Shown: one piece after another, positions 43,972 through 53,581 of the stretch
How the letters are laid out: every line of letters begins with the position of its first letter
Position numbering within the stretch: the first letter of the stretch is position 1
Assembly: GCF_024753285.1 (NCBI RefSeq)
Contig: NZ_JANUGW010000030.1
Span: 1 to 64,000 of the forward strand
Origin: Massilia pinisoli
GTDB lineage: Bacteria > Pseudomonadota > Gammaproteobacteria > Burkholderiales > Burkholderiaceae_D
Direction of reading: 5' to 3'
DNA: 64,000 nt
Program-made: the position numbers and the translations under genes
The notes under the pieces: model-generated
Databases searched by the model: none
What the model was told of the DNA's origin: nothing
Seen by the model: the letters and a program-made list of their open reading frames with translations, nothing else

Positions 43972-44417
43972 TATTTCTTCTTCGGGTTGGTATAAATCGT
44001 GTCCGGGTCCTGCAGGACGGGTTCGACGCTGTGCCAGTCGCCGTCGCCGAACTTCTGGAAGAAGCAGGAATGGCGGCCCGTGTGACAGGCGATGCCGCCG
44101 GCCTGCTCGACCTTCAGCAGAACGACGTCTTCATCGCAGTCGAGGCGGATTTCCAGCACTTTCTGCACGTGGCCGGACTCTTCGCCCTTGTGCCACAGCT
44201 TCTTGCGCGAGCGGCTCCAGTACACGGCCTCGCCCAGTTCCACGGTTTTCGCCAGGGCTTCGCGGTTCATCCACGCGAACATCAGGATGTCGCCGGAACC
44301 GGCTTCCTGGGCGATCACCGGCACGAGGCCGTGCTCGTCCCACTGGATTTTCTTGAGCCAGGGCTGGGCAGGGATCATCGGAGGGGTGGTCGGGGTCACC
44401 ATGGTCGTCGGTTCCAT
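43971..44417 (-). CDS. hisI: Phosphoribosyl-AMP cyclohydrolase
   Basis: A 148-residue zinc enzyme for the third step of histidine synthesis. The metal/cysteine motif is GGIACHTGRHSCFF, with the aspartates in RLDCDEDVVLL. Start at ATG 44417; downstream ATGs (before VTPTTPP and IPAQPWL) are possible, since the first ~15 residues look unconserved. It lies three bases after hisF. Confidence 0.94.
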   Translation of the reverse strand: MEPTTMVTPTTPPMIPAQPWLKKIQWDEHGLVPVIAQEAGSGDILMFAWMNREALAKTVELGEAVYWSRSRKKLWHKGEESGHVQKVLEIRLDCDEDVVLLKVEQAGGIACHTGRHSCFFQKFGDGDWHSVEPVLQDPDTIYTNPKKK

Positions 44418-44420
44418 CAA

Positions 44421-45182
44421 TCAGTCGAGGCGCATCGGGATGCCGCGTTCGGCCATGAAGCGCTTCGCCTCGCCGACCGTGTGCTGCCCGTAGTGGAAGA
44501 TGCTCGCGGCCAGCACGGCGTCGGCATGGCCTTCCAGCACGCCGTCGGCCAGGTCCTGCAGGCCGCCCACGCCGCCGGAGGCGATCACGGAGATGCCGAC
44601 GGCGTCCGACACGGCACGCGTGAGGCCCAGGTCGAAGCCGGACTTGGTGCCGTCGCGGTCCATGCTGGTCAAGAGCAGTTCGCCGGCGCCCAGGCTTTCC
44701 ATCTTGCGCGCCCATTCGACGGCATCGATGCCCGTCGCGTTGCGGCCGCCGTGGGTGAAGACTTCCCATTTGCCGGGTGCGACCTGCTTCGCGTCGATGG
44801 CGACGACGATGCATTGCGAGCCGTGCTTCTGCGAGGCGTCGTACACGAGCTGCGGGTTGGTCACGGCCGACGTGTTCATCGACACCTTGTCGGCGCCGGC
44901 GTTCAGCAGACGGCGCACGTCCTCGACCTTGCGCACGCCGCCACCCACGGTCAGCGGGATGAACACGGTCGATGCCACCGCTTCGATGATCGGCAGGATC
45001 AGGTCGCGCCCGTCGGAAGACGCGGTGATGTCGAGGAAGGTGATTTCGTCGGCACCCTGCTCGTTGTAGCGGCGTGCGATCTCGACCGGGTCGCCGGCGT
45101 CGCGCAGCTCGGTGAAGTTGACGCCCTTGACGACGCGGCCGCCGGTGACGTCCAGGCAGGGGATGATGCGTTTTGTGAGCAT
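44421..45182 (-). CDS. hisF: Imidazole glycerol phosphate synthase, cyclase subunit
   Basis: A 253-residue TIM barrel that, with HisH, makes IGP and AICAR. Catalytic aspartates are in IPCLDVTGG (near residue 11) and VVAIDAKQ (near 130); phosphate-binding loops include TVGGGVR and ASGGVGG. Start ATG 45182. Follows hisA in the operon. Confidence 0.96.
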   Translation of the reverse strand: MLTKRIIPCLDVTGGRVVKGVNFTELRDAGDPVEIARRYNEQGADEITFLDITASSDGRDLILPIIEAVASTVFIPLTVGGGVRKVEDVRRLLNAGADKVSMNTSAVTNPQLVYDASQKHGSQCIVVAIDAKQVAPGKWEVFTHGGRNATGIDAVEWARKMESLGAGELLLTSMDRDGTKSGFDLGLTRAVSDAVGISVIASGGVGGLQDLADGVLEGHADAVLAASIFHYGQHTVGEAKRFMAERGIPMRLD

Positions 45183-45252
45183 ATGAGTCTTTGCGATATT
45201 CGGCCGCCGCCACGGCGCGAGCGGTGACGGCGGCGTGGGCGCGGGCGAAGGA

Positions 45253-46029
45253 TTAGGCCTGCGCGCCCTCGGTCAGTTCGTCCGCGCGTTCCTGCGCGCT
45301 GGCCAGGTCGAGCGTGCCTTCGTAGATCGAGCGGCCGCAGATCACGCCTTCGATGCCCTCGTCCTGCACGGCGCACAGCGCTTCCACGTCGGCCAGGTTG
45401 TGCAGGCCGCCGGAGGCGATGATCGGGATGCGCACGGCCTGCGCGAGGCGCACGGTCGCTTCGATGTTCACGCCGCCCATCATGCCGTCGCGGCCGATGT
45501 CGGTGTAGACGATCGATTCGACGCCGTAGCCTTCGAATTTCTGCGCGAGGTCGATGACTTCGTGGCCGGACATCTTGCTCCAGCCGTCCGTCGCGACCTT
45601 GCCGTCCTTGGCGTCCAGGCCGACGATGATTGAACCCGGGAAGGCGCCGCAGGCGTCGTGCAGGAACCCAGGGTTCTTCACGGCCGCGGTGCCGACGATG
45701 ATGTAGGTGATGCCGTCGTCCAGGTAGCGCTCGATGGTGTCGAGGTCGCGGATGCCACCGCCCAGCTGGACGGGGATCTCGTCCAGCTCATTCTCGGTGG
45801 CGTAGTCCTGCACGACGCGCAGGATCGACTTAATCGCCTCTTCGTTCTTCGGTTTGCCCGCGAACGCGCCGTTCAGATCGACCAGGTGCAGGCGACGCGC
45901 ACCCTTCTTCAGCCAGTGCAGCGCCATCTCGGCGGGATCTTCGGAAAACACGGTGGCGAGGTCCATATCGCCTTGTTTCAGGCGAACGCAGTGACCGTCT
46001 TTCAGGTCGATGGCGGGGATCAGCAGCAT
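45253..46029 (-). CDS. hisA: ProFAR isomerase
   Basis: A 258-residue TIM barrel that catalyses the Amadori rearrangement in histidine synthesis. The first catalytic Asp is in IPAIDLKDG (residue 8) and the second in VYTDIGRDG (near 130s). GGGIRD is a phosphate loop. It lies between hisH and hisF. Confidence 0.96.
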   Translation of the reverse strand: MLLIPAIDLKDGHCVRLKQGDMDLATVFSEDPAEMALHWLKKGARRLHLVDLNGAFAGKPKNEEAIKSILRVVQDYATENELDEIPVQLGGGIRDLDTIERYLDDGITYIIVGTAAVKNPGFLHDACGAFPGSIIVGLDAKDGKVATDGWSKMSGHEVIDLAQKFEGYGVESIVYTDIGRDGMMGGVNIEATVRLAQAVRIPIIASGGLHNLADVEALCAVQDEGIEGVICGRSIYEGTLDLASAQERADELTEGAQA

Positions 46030-46071
46030 GGTCGGTATCGATTAGGTTAATGGCCGGATTGACGGCGGAAA

Positions 46072-46710
46072 TTACGGGTTCCAGTGAACGAAGTTCTTGT
46101 ACAGTTGCAAGCCAGCGGTCGCGCTCTTCTCGGGGTGGAACTGGGTCGCGACGATGTTGTCCTTCGCGACGGCACAGCAGTACGGCGCGCCGTAGTCGGT
46201 TTCCCCGATCGTGTGCTCGGCATTCTCGGGCACCGCGAAATAGCTGTGCACGAAATAGAAATAGCTGTTGTCGGCCACGCCGTTCCACAGCGGGTGCGCG
46301 CGCGACTGGCGCACGCGGTTCCAGCCCATCTGCGGCACCTTGAAGCGCGAGCCGTCGGCCTGCAGCTTGCCGTCGAGCTGGAAGCGCACCACCTTGCCGG
46401 GCAACAGGCCCAGGCCAGGCGCATTGCCCTCTTCGCTCATCTCGAACAGCATCTGCTCGCCCACGCACACGCCCATCACGGGACGCGTCCTGGTCGCGCG
46501 CAGCAGCGCTTCCTCGGCGCCGGACTCGCGCAGGCTCTGCATGCAGTCGCGCATCGCGCCCTGGCCCGGCAGCACGACGCGGTGGGCCGCGTCGATCACG
46601 GCCGGGTCGTTCGAAATTCGCACGTCGGCCTCCGGCGCCACGGCGCGCAGTGCCTGCGCCACCGAGCGCAGGTTGCCCACGCCATCGATCACAACAATCT
46701 TGTTCGTCAT
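46072..46710 (-). CDS. hisH: Imidazole glycerol phosphate synthase, glutamine amidotransferase subunit
   Basis: A 212-residue class I amidotransferase that feeds ammonia to HisF. The oxyanion strand PGQG is followed by the nucleophile Cys in MGVCVGEQ (GxCxG type) and the His/Glu pair in QFHPEKS. Start at MTNKIVV (46710); the open frame upstream to 46773 overlaps hisB and is not used. Confidence 0.96.
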   Translation of the reverse strand: MTNKIVVIDGVGNLRSVAQALRAVAPEADVRISNDPAVIDAAHRVVLPGQGAMRDCMQSLRESGAEEALLRATRTRPVMGVCVGEQMLFEMSEEGNAPGLGLLPGKVVRFQLDGKLQADGSRFKVPQMGWNRVRQSRAHPLWNGVADNSYFYFVHSYFAVPENAEHTIGETDYGAPYCCAVAKDNIVATQFHPEKSATAGLQLYKNFVHWNP

Positions 46711-46726
46711 TCTTTCTTCCGTCGCG

Positions 46727-47317
46727 TTACAGGCTGCCCTTGGTCGACGGGATCGTACCCGCGGCGCGCGCATCCAGCTCGGACGCCATGCGCAGCGCGC
46801 GGCCGAATGCCTTGAACACGGTCTCGCACTGGTGGTGGGCGTTCACACCGCGCAGGTTATCCACGTGCAGCGTCACGCCGGCGTGGTTGACGAAGCCGCG
46901 GAAGAACTCGATGGTCAGGTCGACGTCGAAGCGGCCGATCGTCGCGCGCGTGAACGGCACATGCCATTCCAGGCCAGGACGGCCGGAAAAATCGATGACG
47001 ACGCGCGACAGCGCCTCGTCCAGCGGGACGTAGGCATGGCCGTAGCGGCGGATGCCCTTCTTGTCGCCGATGGCCTTGGCCACCGCCATGCCCAGCGTGA
47101 TGCCGGTGTCCTCGACGGTGTGGTGGTCGTCGATGTGCAGGTCACCGACGGCCTCGACTTCCAGGTCGATCAGGCCGTGGCGGGCGATCTGGTCCAGCAT
47201 GTGGTCGAGGAACGGCACCCCGGTATTGAGTTTCTGGCGGCCGGTGCCGTCCAGGTTGATCGCGACGCGAATCTGCGTCTCGCTCGTGTTGCGCGTGATT
47301 TCTGCGGTGCGGGTCAT
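46727..47317 (-). CDS. hisB: Imidazoleglycerol-phosphate dehydratase
   Basis: A 196-residue manganese enzyme, monofunctional (no phosphatase domain). Metal-ligand histidines are in DDHHTVEDTGI and NAHHQCE, with LDHMLDQIARHG near the N-terminus. ATG at 47317, between hisC and hisH. Confidence 0.96.
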   Translation of the reverse strand: MTRTAEITRNTSETQIRVAINLDGTGRQKLNTGVPFLDHMLDQIARHGLIDLEVEAVGDLHIDDHHTVEDTGITLGMAVAKAIGDKKGIRRYGHAYVPLDEALSRVVIDFSGRPGLEWHVPFTRATIGRFDVDLTIEFFRGFVNHAGVTLHVDNLRGVNAHHQCETVFKAFGRALRMASELDARAAGTIPSTKGSL

Positions 47318-47336
47318 TGCTAGGTGCTCGGCGGTA

Positions 47337-48437
47337 TCAGGCTTGCAGGGAAGCCTTCAGGGCATTCAGGAATACGGAGTTTTCTTCCGGGGTGCTGACC
47401 GTCACACGGATGCAATTGGCCAGCAATTCATGCATTCTACTCAAATTTTTAATCAGTACCCGTTCTGCGAACAGTTTAGCGCACGACTTGTCGGCATCCG
47501 GCACGCGCAACGTGATGAAATTGGCGCTGGACGGAAACACCGTCACGCCCGGCAGCGCGGCCAGCGCGGCGGACAGCTCGGTACGGGCTTCGTTCAGGCG
47601 CGCGGCCTGCTCATCCAGAACGTCCACGTGGTCGAGCGCGAATTCCGCCGCCACCTGGGTCAGCACGTTGACGTTGTACGGCGGGCGCACCTTGTCGAAC
47701 TGGTCCAGCAGGGCGGGCGCCGCGGCCAGGTAGCCCAGGCGGATGCCGGCCAGGCCCAGCTTCGACAGCGTGCGCATCACGACGAGGTTCGGGTACCGCG
47801 GCAGCTTGTCCATGAAAGTCGTGCGGGCGAACGGCTGGTAGGCCTCGTCCGAGACGACGATGCCGTCCTCGCCCAGCGCCTCGATGATGGCGACCATGTC
47901 GGCTTCGGCGTACAGGTTGCCCGTCGGGTTGTTCGGGTACGCGAGGAACACGAGCGACGGCTTGTGCTTCTCGATCGCGGCCAGCATGGCGGGCAGGTCG
48001 AGCGAGAAGTCGCTCTTCAGCGGCACCCCGACGTAATCCATGCCGGCGAACTGGGCGGAACGCTGGAACATCACGAACGCGGGCGTGGGCGCCATCACGA
48101 CCGCACGCTTGTCTTGCCGCGAGCAAGCCATGCACAAAATCGAGATGATCTCGTCGGAGCCGTTGCCGAGGATGACGTCGTAGCCGGCCGGCACGCCGAG
48201 CTTGGTGCGGATCTTTTCCTTCAGCGTGGCATACGACGCGAGCGGATAGCGGTTCAGGACGGCGTCCGCCAGGCGCTGGGCCAGTTCCACGCGCAGCGGC
48301 TCGGGCAGCTGGTACGGATTTTCCATCGCGTCCAGCTTGATGTAGCCGCTCGAATCGGGGACGGTGTAGCCATGGCCGGACCGGACGTCTTCGCGGATCG
48401 TGTTGGCGATGAGATTGTCGATGTTGGTCCTGCTCAT
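47337..48437 (-). CDS. hisC: Histidinol-phosphate aminotransferase
   Basis: A 366-residue PLP-dependent class I/II aminotransferase. The PLP lysine is in RTLSKLGLAGIRLGY near residue 230; NPTGNLY and DEAYQPF are the other cofactor contacts. Start ATG 48437 overlaps the methyltransferase stop (ATGA), so the two are coupled. Confidence 0.95.
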   Translation of the reverse strand: MSRTNIDNLIANTIREDVRSGHGYTVPDSSGYIKLDAMENPYQLPEPLRVELAQRLADAVLNRYPLASYATLKEKIRTKLGVPAGYDVILGNGSDEIISILCMACSRQDKRAVVMAPTPAFVMFQRSAQFAGMDYVGVPLKSDFSLDLPAMLAAIEKHKPSLVFLAYPNNPTGNLYAEADMVAIIEALGEDGIVVSDEAYQPFARTTFMDKLPRYPNLVVMRTLSKLGLAGIRLGYLAAAPALLDQFDKVRPPYNVNVLTQVAAEFALDHVDVLDEQAARLNEARTELSAALAALPGVTVFPSSANFITLRVPDADKSCAKLFAERVLIKNLSRMHELLANCIRVTVSTPEENSVFLNALKASLQA

Positions 48438-49258
48438 TCCTGATTCACTCCTTCGGTGGCGGCGTCGATGCGGACGCTCTTGCGTTGTTTCTTGGTGGCC
48501 GGCTGCGCGGGGGCGGACAAGCGTTCCGCGATGATCGCGCAGTAGGCGGGGTTCAGTTCGAAGCCGGTGAAACGCCGGCCGAGGCGTTGCGCGGCCAGTG
48601 CCGTCGTGCCGCTGCCCATGAACGGGTCGAGCACGACGCCGCCCGGCGGGCATGACGCCTTGACCATGCGCTCGATGATCTCGAGCGGCTTCTGGGTCGG
48701 ATGGTCGACCCGTTCCGCATGTTCGCGATGCAGCCGCGACACGCTCCACAGGTCCTTCGGGTTGTAACCCACTTCCAGCCACTTGGCGCCAACGAAGATC
48801 GAGCGGGATCGCGCCTTCTTCGTCTCGGCGTCGTACGGGATACGCACGGAGTCCAAGTCGAAATAATAATCCTTGCGCTTCACGAAGAAGCCGATGGTGT
48901 CGTGCACCGAGGTAAAGCTTCGAGTGCTGCCCCCCATCGAGGGGACGCGGCGGTCCCAGATGATCTCGTTCATCATCGTCATGCGCCGCTTGAGCATGAC
49001 GAAGATCTCCGGCGCGAAGCGCCAGGTGAGAAAGATGTACAGGCTGCCGTTGTCTTTCAGCTTCGGCAGCGCGACATCGATCCAGCGCTCGGTCCACGCG
49101 AGGTAATCCTCGCTGCTCTGCTGGTCCGAGCCGTTGCCGTAATCCTTGCCGAGATTATACGGCGGGTCCGTCAGGATCAGGTCGATACTGCCGTCGGGGA
49201 TGCGTGCCATGCCGGCCAGCGCATCTTCGCAGAAGACCTGATCGAGCCAGGCCGTCAT
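48434..49258 (-). CDS. Site-specific DNA methyltransferase embedded in the histidine operon
   Basis: A 274-residue N4-cytosine/N6-adenine type methyltransferase. Catalytic motif IV DPPYNLG is near residue 31. The AdoMet site (motif I) DPFMGSGTTALAA comes near residue 212, so the motif order is IV before I (beta class). The target-recognition region lies between (about residues 75-190). No restriction gene is adjacent, so it looks like an orphan methylase. Both ends overlap neighbours by four bases (hisD before, hisC after), which locks its translation to histidine synthesis. Target site unknown. Confidence 0.9.
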   Translation of the reverse strand: MTAWLDQVFCEDALAGMARIPDGSIDLILTDPPYNLGKDYGNGSDQQSSEDYLAWTERWIDVALPKLKDNGSLYIFLTWRFAPEIFVMLKRRMTMMNEIIWDRRVPSMGGSTRSFTSVHDTIGFFVKRKDYYFDLDSVRIPYDAETKKARSRSIFVGAKWLEVGYNPKDLWSVSRLHREHAERVDHPTQKPLEIIERMVKASCPPGGVVLDPFMGSGTTALAAQRLGRRFTGFELNPAYCAIIAERLSAPAQPATKKQRKSVRIDAATEGVNQE

Positions 49259-50580
49259 GATCCCGATTCGATCCTGAGTTCTGCGCTGCGCGCGTGGGCC
49301 TGCAGGCCTTCGCCGTACGCGAGTTCGGCCGCGACCTTGCCGAGCGTTTGCGCGCCGGCCTGCGAGACGAACAGGATCGACGAACGCTTCTGGAAATCGT
49401 ACACGCCCAGCGGCGACGAGAAGCGCGCCGTGCGCGACGTCGGCAGCACGTGGTTCGGGCCGCAGCAGTAGTCGCCCAGCGATTCGGACGAGAAGCGGCC
49501 CAGGAACATCGCGCCCGCGTGACGGATCTTGTCCGCCCACTTGAGCGGCTCTTCGGCCGAGATTTCCAGGTGTTCCGCCGCGATGGCATTCGCGATGGCG
49601 CACGCTTCATCCATGTCGCGCACTTTAATGAGGGCGCCGCGGTCCGTCATCGACGTGGCGATCGTGTCCTTTCGCGGCATCGTCGGCAGCAGCTTGTGGA
49701 TGCTCGCCTCGACTTGCGCGATGTAGTCCGCATCGGGGCACAGCAGGATCGCCTGCGCCAGTTCGTCGTGCTCGGCCTGCGAGAACAGGTCCATCGCGAC
49801 CCAGTCCGGGTCCGTCGTGCCGTCGCACAGCACGAGGATTTCCGACGGGCCCGCGATCATGTCGATGCCGACGACGCCGAACACGCGGCGCTTGGCGGCG
49901 GCGACGTACGCATTGCCCGGGCCGACGATTTTATCCACCGGAGGAATCGTCGCCGTGCCGTAGGCGAGCGCGCCGACGGCTTGCGCGCCGCCGATCGTGA
50001 TCACGCGCGTGACGCCCGCGATCGCGGCGGCCGCCAGCACCATGCGGTTCTTGACGCCATCCGGCGTCGGCACGACCATCACGATTTCCTTCACACCGGC
50101 CACTTGCGCGGGGATCGCGTTCATCAGCACGGACGACGGATACGCGGCCTTGCCGCCCGGGACGTAGATGCCGACGCGGTCCAGCGGCGTCACGCGCTGG
50201 CCCAGCACGGTGCCGTCCGGCTCCGTATACGTGAAGCCGTTCAGTTCCTGCTTCTGGCGTTCGTGGAAGACGCTGATGCGTTCTGCGGCCGTTTTTAACG
50301 CAGCGCGTTGCGCTTCCGGCAGCGAATCCAGGGCCGTCTGCAATTCTTCCTGGCCGACGTCGAGGGCGGCCATGCTCGTGGCGCCGCCGTTCGGCAGGCG
50401 ATCGAACTTGTTCGTGTATTCCAGCACGGCAGCGTCGCCGCGGGCCTTCACGTCGGCGAGGATCTTCGCGACGGCCGATTCGATGGCGTCGTCGGTCTCG
50501 GCTTCGAACGCGAGCAGCGTGGACAGCGTCTGCTGGAAGTCGGCAGCGGTGGAATCGAGTTTGCGGATCGTGATGGACAT
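49255..50580 (-). CDS. hisD: Histidinol dehydrogenase
   Basis: A 441-residue zinc, NAD-dependent enzyme for the last two oxidations in histidine synthesis. Landmarks: GIYVPGGKAAYPSSVLMNAIPA, then GPGNAYVAAAKR, then AGPSEILV, with Zn-site residues in SQAEHDELAQ and AEHLEI. Start at MSITIRK (50580); the track-like extension MLTT adds nothing. It lies between hisG and the methyltransferase. Confidence 0.95.
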   Translation of the reverse strand: MSITIRKLDSTAADFQQTLSTLLAFEAETDDAIESAVAKILADVKARGDAAVLEYTNKFDRLPNGGATSMAALDVGQEELQTALDSLPEAQRAALKTAAERISVFHERQKQELNGFTYTEPDGTVLGQRVTPLDRVGIYVPGGKAAYPSSVLMNAIPAQVAGVKEIVMVVPTPDGVKNRMVLAAAAIAGVTRVITIGGAQAVGALAYGTATIPPVDKIVGPGNAYVAAAKRRVFGVVGIDMIAGPSEILVLCDGTTDPDWVAMDLFSQAEHDELAQAILLCPDADYIAQVEASIHKLLPTMPRKDTIATSMTDRGALIKVRDMDEACAIANAIAAEHLEISAEEPLKWADKIRHAGAMFLGRFSSESLGDYCCGPNHVLPTSRTARFSSPLGVYDFQKRSSILFVSQAGAQTLGKVAAELAYGEGLQAHARSAELRIESGS

Positions 50581-50585
50581 GGTCG

Positions 50586-51260
50586 TTAGCATTGCTGCTG
50601 CTTGGACGCGCGTTCGAACGCGTCGAGGATCGGTTGCAGGCGCGCGCGCTTGAGTTTCAAGGCGGCCTGGTTGACGACGAGGCGCGACGAAATCTCCATG
50701 ATCTTTTCCACTTCGACCAGGTTGTTGGCCCGTAGGGTACCGCCCGTCGACACGACGTCGACGATGGCATCCGACAGGCCGACCAGCGGCGCCAGCTCCA
50801 TCGAGCCATACAGCTTGATCAGGTCGACGTGCACGCCCTTCTTCGCGAAGTGCTCGCGTGCCGTGTGCACGAACTTCGTCGCGACGCGCAGGCGCGCGCC
50901 CTGGCGCACGGCGTTGTCGTAGTCGAAGCCGGCGTTGACGGCCACGGACATGCGGCAGCAGGCGATCTGCAAATCGATCGGCTGGTACAGGCCTTCGCCG
51001 CCGTGCTCCAGCAGCACGTCCTTGCCGGCGACGCCGAAGTCGGCGGCGCCATGCTGGACGTACGTCGGCACGTCGGTGGCACGCACGATCAGCACGCGGA
51101 TGCCGGGATCGTTGGTGGCGAGGATCAGCTTGCGCGAGGTTTCCGGATTTTCCAGGACCTCGATGCCGGCCGCAGCCAGCAGCGGCAGCGTGTCTTCGAA
51201 GATGCGGCCCTTCGAGAGGGCGAGGATCAGCTGCGAGCTGTCCCGAGTAGTGTCGTTCAT
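50586..51260 (-). CDS. hisG: ATP phosphoribosyltransferase, short form
   Basis: A 224-residue catalytic subunit for the first step of histidine synthesis. It is the short (HisG-S) form without the C-terminal regulatory domain, which normally needs HisZ. No hisZ gene is in this window. Conserved: LALSKGRIFEDTLPLL, VQHGAADFGVAGKDVL and DVVSTGGTLRANNL. Start ATG 51260. First his gene after murA. Confidence 0.95.
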   Translation of the reverse strand: MNDTTRDSSQLILALSKGRIFEDTLPLLAAAGIEVLENPETSRKLILATNDPGIRVLIVRATDVPTYVQHGAADFGVAGKDVLLEHGGEGLYQPIDLQIACCRMSVAVNAGFDYDNAVRQGARLRVATKFVHTAREHFAKKGVHVDLIKLYGSMELAPLVGLSDAIVDVVSTGGTLRANNLVEVEKIMEISSRLVVNQAALKLKRARLQPILDAFERASKQQQC

Positions 51261-51313
51261 GAGAATGTCGTTCCGGCAGGCCGTGCCCTGTTCGAGGGCC
51301 GGCCCGCCTGCTT

Positions 51314-52564
51314 TTATTTGATGCGTACGATGTCCGCGCCCACCGCCGACAACTTCGCCTCCATCCGGTCGTAGCCGCGATCGAGGTGATAGATGCGGTC
51401 GACGAGGGTCGTGCCCTCGGCGGCCAGGCCGGCGATCACGAGCGAGGCGGATGCGCGCAGGTCGGTCGCCATCACGGGCGCGCCGACGAGGCGGTCGACG
51501 CCCTTGATGAATGCGGTGTTGCCCTCGGTGGAGATCTGCGCGCCCAGGCGGTTCATTTCCTGCACGTGCATGAAGCGGTTCTCGAAGATCGTTTCGGTGA
51601 CCATGCTCGACCCGTTCGCGATCGTGTTCACGGCCATGAACTGGGCTTGCATGTCGGTCGGGAAGCCGGGGTATTCCGTCGTGCGGAACGACACGGGCTG
51701 CGGGCGGCCGTCCATGCGCGCGCGGATGCTGTCGCCTTCCACGGTCAGCTGGACGCCCATCTCGCGCAGCTTGTCGATGGCGACGTCGAAGATGTCGGTG
51801 CGGGTGCGCGTGATGCGGATGTCGCCGCCCGTCGCCGCGACGGCGCACAGGAACGTGGCCGCTTCGATGCGATCGGAGATCACCGAGTGCTCGGTGCCGT
51901 GCAGGCTGTCGACGCCCTGCACGACGAGGCGGTCGGTGCCGATGCCGTCGATCTTTGCGCCCATCGCGACGAGCATGTTCGCGAGGTCCGTCACTTCCGG
52001 CTCGCGCGCGGCGTTTTCCAGCACGGTCTCACCGTCGGCCAGGGTGGCGGCCATCAAGAGGTTCTCGGTGCCGGTCACGGTGATCATGTCCGTGTGGATG
52101 CGGGCGCCCTTCAGGCGGGATGCCTTCGCGTGGATGTAGCCGCCTTCGATCGTGATGTCGGCGCCCATCTGGCGCAGGCCCTTGATGTGCTGGTCGACGG
52201 GACGCGAACCGATCGCGCAGCCGCCCGGCAGCGACACCTTGGCTTCGCCGAAGCGCGCCAGCATCGGGCCCAGCACGAGGATCGACGCGCGCATCGTCTT
52301 CACCAGTTCATAAGGTGCGACGAGGGTGTTGATGGCGGAGCCGTTCAGCACGACGTTCTCGTCGTCCTGCGTGACTTTCAGACCGGTCTGCTCGAGCAGG
52401 CGCAGCATCGTGCGCACGTCGTGCAGGCGCGGCACGTTCGACAGGGCGAGGTCGCCGCCCGTCAGCAGGCCCGCGCACAGGATCGGGAGGGCCGCGTTCT
52501 TCGCGCCCGAGATGGGGATGTCACCGTTCAGGCGATTGCCGCCGACGATCTGGAGCTTGTCCAT
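51314..52564 (-). CDS. murA: UDP-N-acetylglucosamine 1-carboxyvinyltransferase
   Basis: A 416-residue enzyme that starts peptidoglycan precursor synthesis (enolpyruvyl transfer to UDP-GlcNAc; target of fosfomycin). The active-site Cys is present in PGGCAIGSRPVDQH near residue 117, so fosfomycin binding is expected. Conserved SGAKNAALP is near residue 20. It lies between ibaG and hisG. Confidence 0.96.
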   Translation of the reverse strand: MDKLQIVGGNRLNGDIPISGAKNAALPILCAGLLTGGDLALSNVPRLHDVRTMLRLLEQTGLKVTQDDENVVLNGSAINTLVAPYELVKTMRASILVLGPMLARFGEAKVSLPGGCAIGSRPVDQHIKGLRQMGADITIEGGYIHAKASRLKGARIHTDMITVTGTENLLMAATLADGETVLENAAREPEVTDLANMLVAMGAKIDGIGTDRLVVQGVDSLHGTEHSVISDRIEAATFLCAVAATGGDIRITRTRTDIFDVAIDKLREMGVQLTVEGDSIRARMDGRPQPVSFRTTEYPGFPTDMQAQFMAVNTIANGSSMVTETIFENRFMHVQEMNRLGAQISTEGNTAFIKGVDRLVGAPVMATDLRASASLVIAGLAAEGTTLVDRIYHLDRGYDRMEAKLSAVGADIVRIK

Positions 52565-52570
52565 GCGTTG

Positions 52571-52807
52571 TTATCCTTGGTACTCGTCCGGGGTCAGCGT
52601 CTTCATCGACAGCGCGTGGATTTCCTCGCGCATGCGGTCGCCCAGGGCGGCATAGACGATCTGGTGGCGCTGGATGCGGCTCTTGCCGGCAAACGCGGGC
52701 GAGACGATGACGGCGCTGAAATGCTGGCCGTCGCCCTCCACTTCGAGGTGGGTGCACGCCAGGCCTTTCTGGATGTAGCCGTGGATCAGTTCGGGTGTAG
52801 TAACCAT
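52571..52807 (-). CDS. ibaG: BolA/IbaG family protein
   Basis: A 78-residue BolA-fold protein: the invariant-style RIQRHQIVYAAL contains the histidine used to bind iron-sulfur clusters with monothiol glutaredoxins. Its place directly before murA is the typical ibaG (yrbA) location. ATG 52807, six bases before murA's start region. Confidence 0.9.
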   Translation of the reverse strand: MVTTPELIHGYIQKGLACTHLEVEGDGQHFSAVIVSPAFAGKSRIQRHQIVYAALGDRMREEIHALSMKTLTPDEYQG

Positions 52808-52813
52808 GTTTTG

Positions 52814-53581
52814 TCAGTGACGCAGCTTGTAGCCGCGGCGAAGCAGATTGATTGCGATAGCGGCCAAGGCCACGAAGAAGACGGCGACGATGCCCAGGCT
52901 GGTCCAGGGCGACACGTCGGACTGGCCAAAGAAACCATAGCGGAACCCGTCAATCATATAAAAGAACGGGTTGAAATGCGAGACTGCCAACCAGAATGGC
53001 GGAAGTTTCTTAATGGAATAGAACACACCGGCCAAAAATGTTGCTGGCGTGATCAAAAAGTTCTGGAACGCCGCGAGCTGGTCGAACTTTTCCGCCCAGA
53101 TGCCGGCGATGACGCCCAGCGTGCCCAGGATGCCGGCGCCCAGCAGCGCGAACACGATAATCCACAGCGGCGCCACGAACGACAGGTGCGCGAACCACGC
53201 CGTGATGACGAACACGCCGAAGCCGACCGCGAGGCCGCGCACGACGGACGCCACCACGTACGCGGACAAAATCTCCACGTGCGACAGCGGCGGCAGCAGG
53301 ATGAACACGAGGTTGCCCGTGATCTTGGACTGGATCAGTGACGACGACGAGTTGGCGAACGCGTTCTGCAGCACGCTCATCATCACGAGGCCGGGGACGA
53401 GGAACGACGTGTAGCTGACGCCATCCAGCATCTCGACGCGGCCATCGAGCACGTGGCCGAAAATCAGCAGGTACAGCATCGCGCTGACGACGGGCGCCGC
53501 GATGGTTTGCGTGGCGACCTTCCAGAAGCGCAGGATCTCTTTGAAGAACAGCGTGCGGAAGCCTACGGAAAACGTGTTCAT
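52814..53581 (-). CDS. ABC-2 type transporter permease (YadH-like)
   Basis: A 255-residue inner-membrane protein with six transmembrane helices and the ABC-2 signature region (SYVVASVVRGLAVG... and FNPFFYMIDGFRYGFFG). It pairs with the ATPase encoded just upstream (4-base overlap). The pair resembles YadGH-type exporters found next to the mla/murA region; the substrate is unknown. Confidence 0.9.
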   Translation of the reverse strand: MNTFSVGFRTLFFKEILRFWKVATQTIAAPVVSAMLYLLIFGHVLDGRVEMLDGVSYTSFLVPGLVMMSVLQNAFANSSSSLIQSKITGNLVFILLPPLSHVEILSAYVVASVVRGLAVGFGVFVITAWFAHLSFVAPLWIIVFALLGAGILGTLGVIAGIWAEKFDQLAAFQNFLITPATFLAGVFYSIKKLPPFWLAVSHFNPFFYMIDGFRYGFFGQSDVSPWTSLGIVAVFFVALAAIAINLLRRGYKLRH

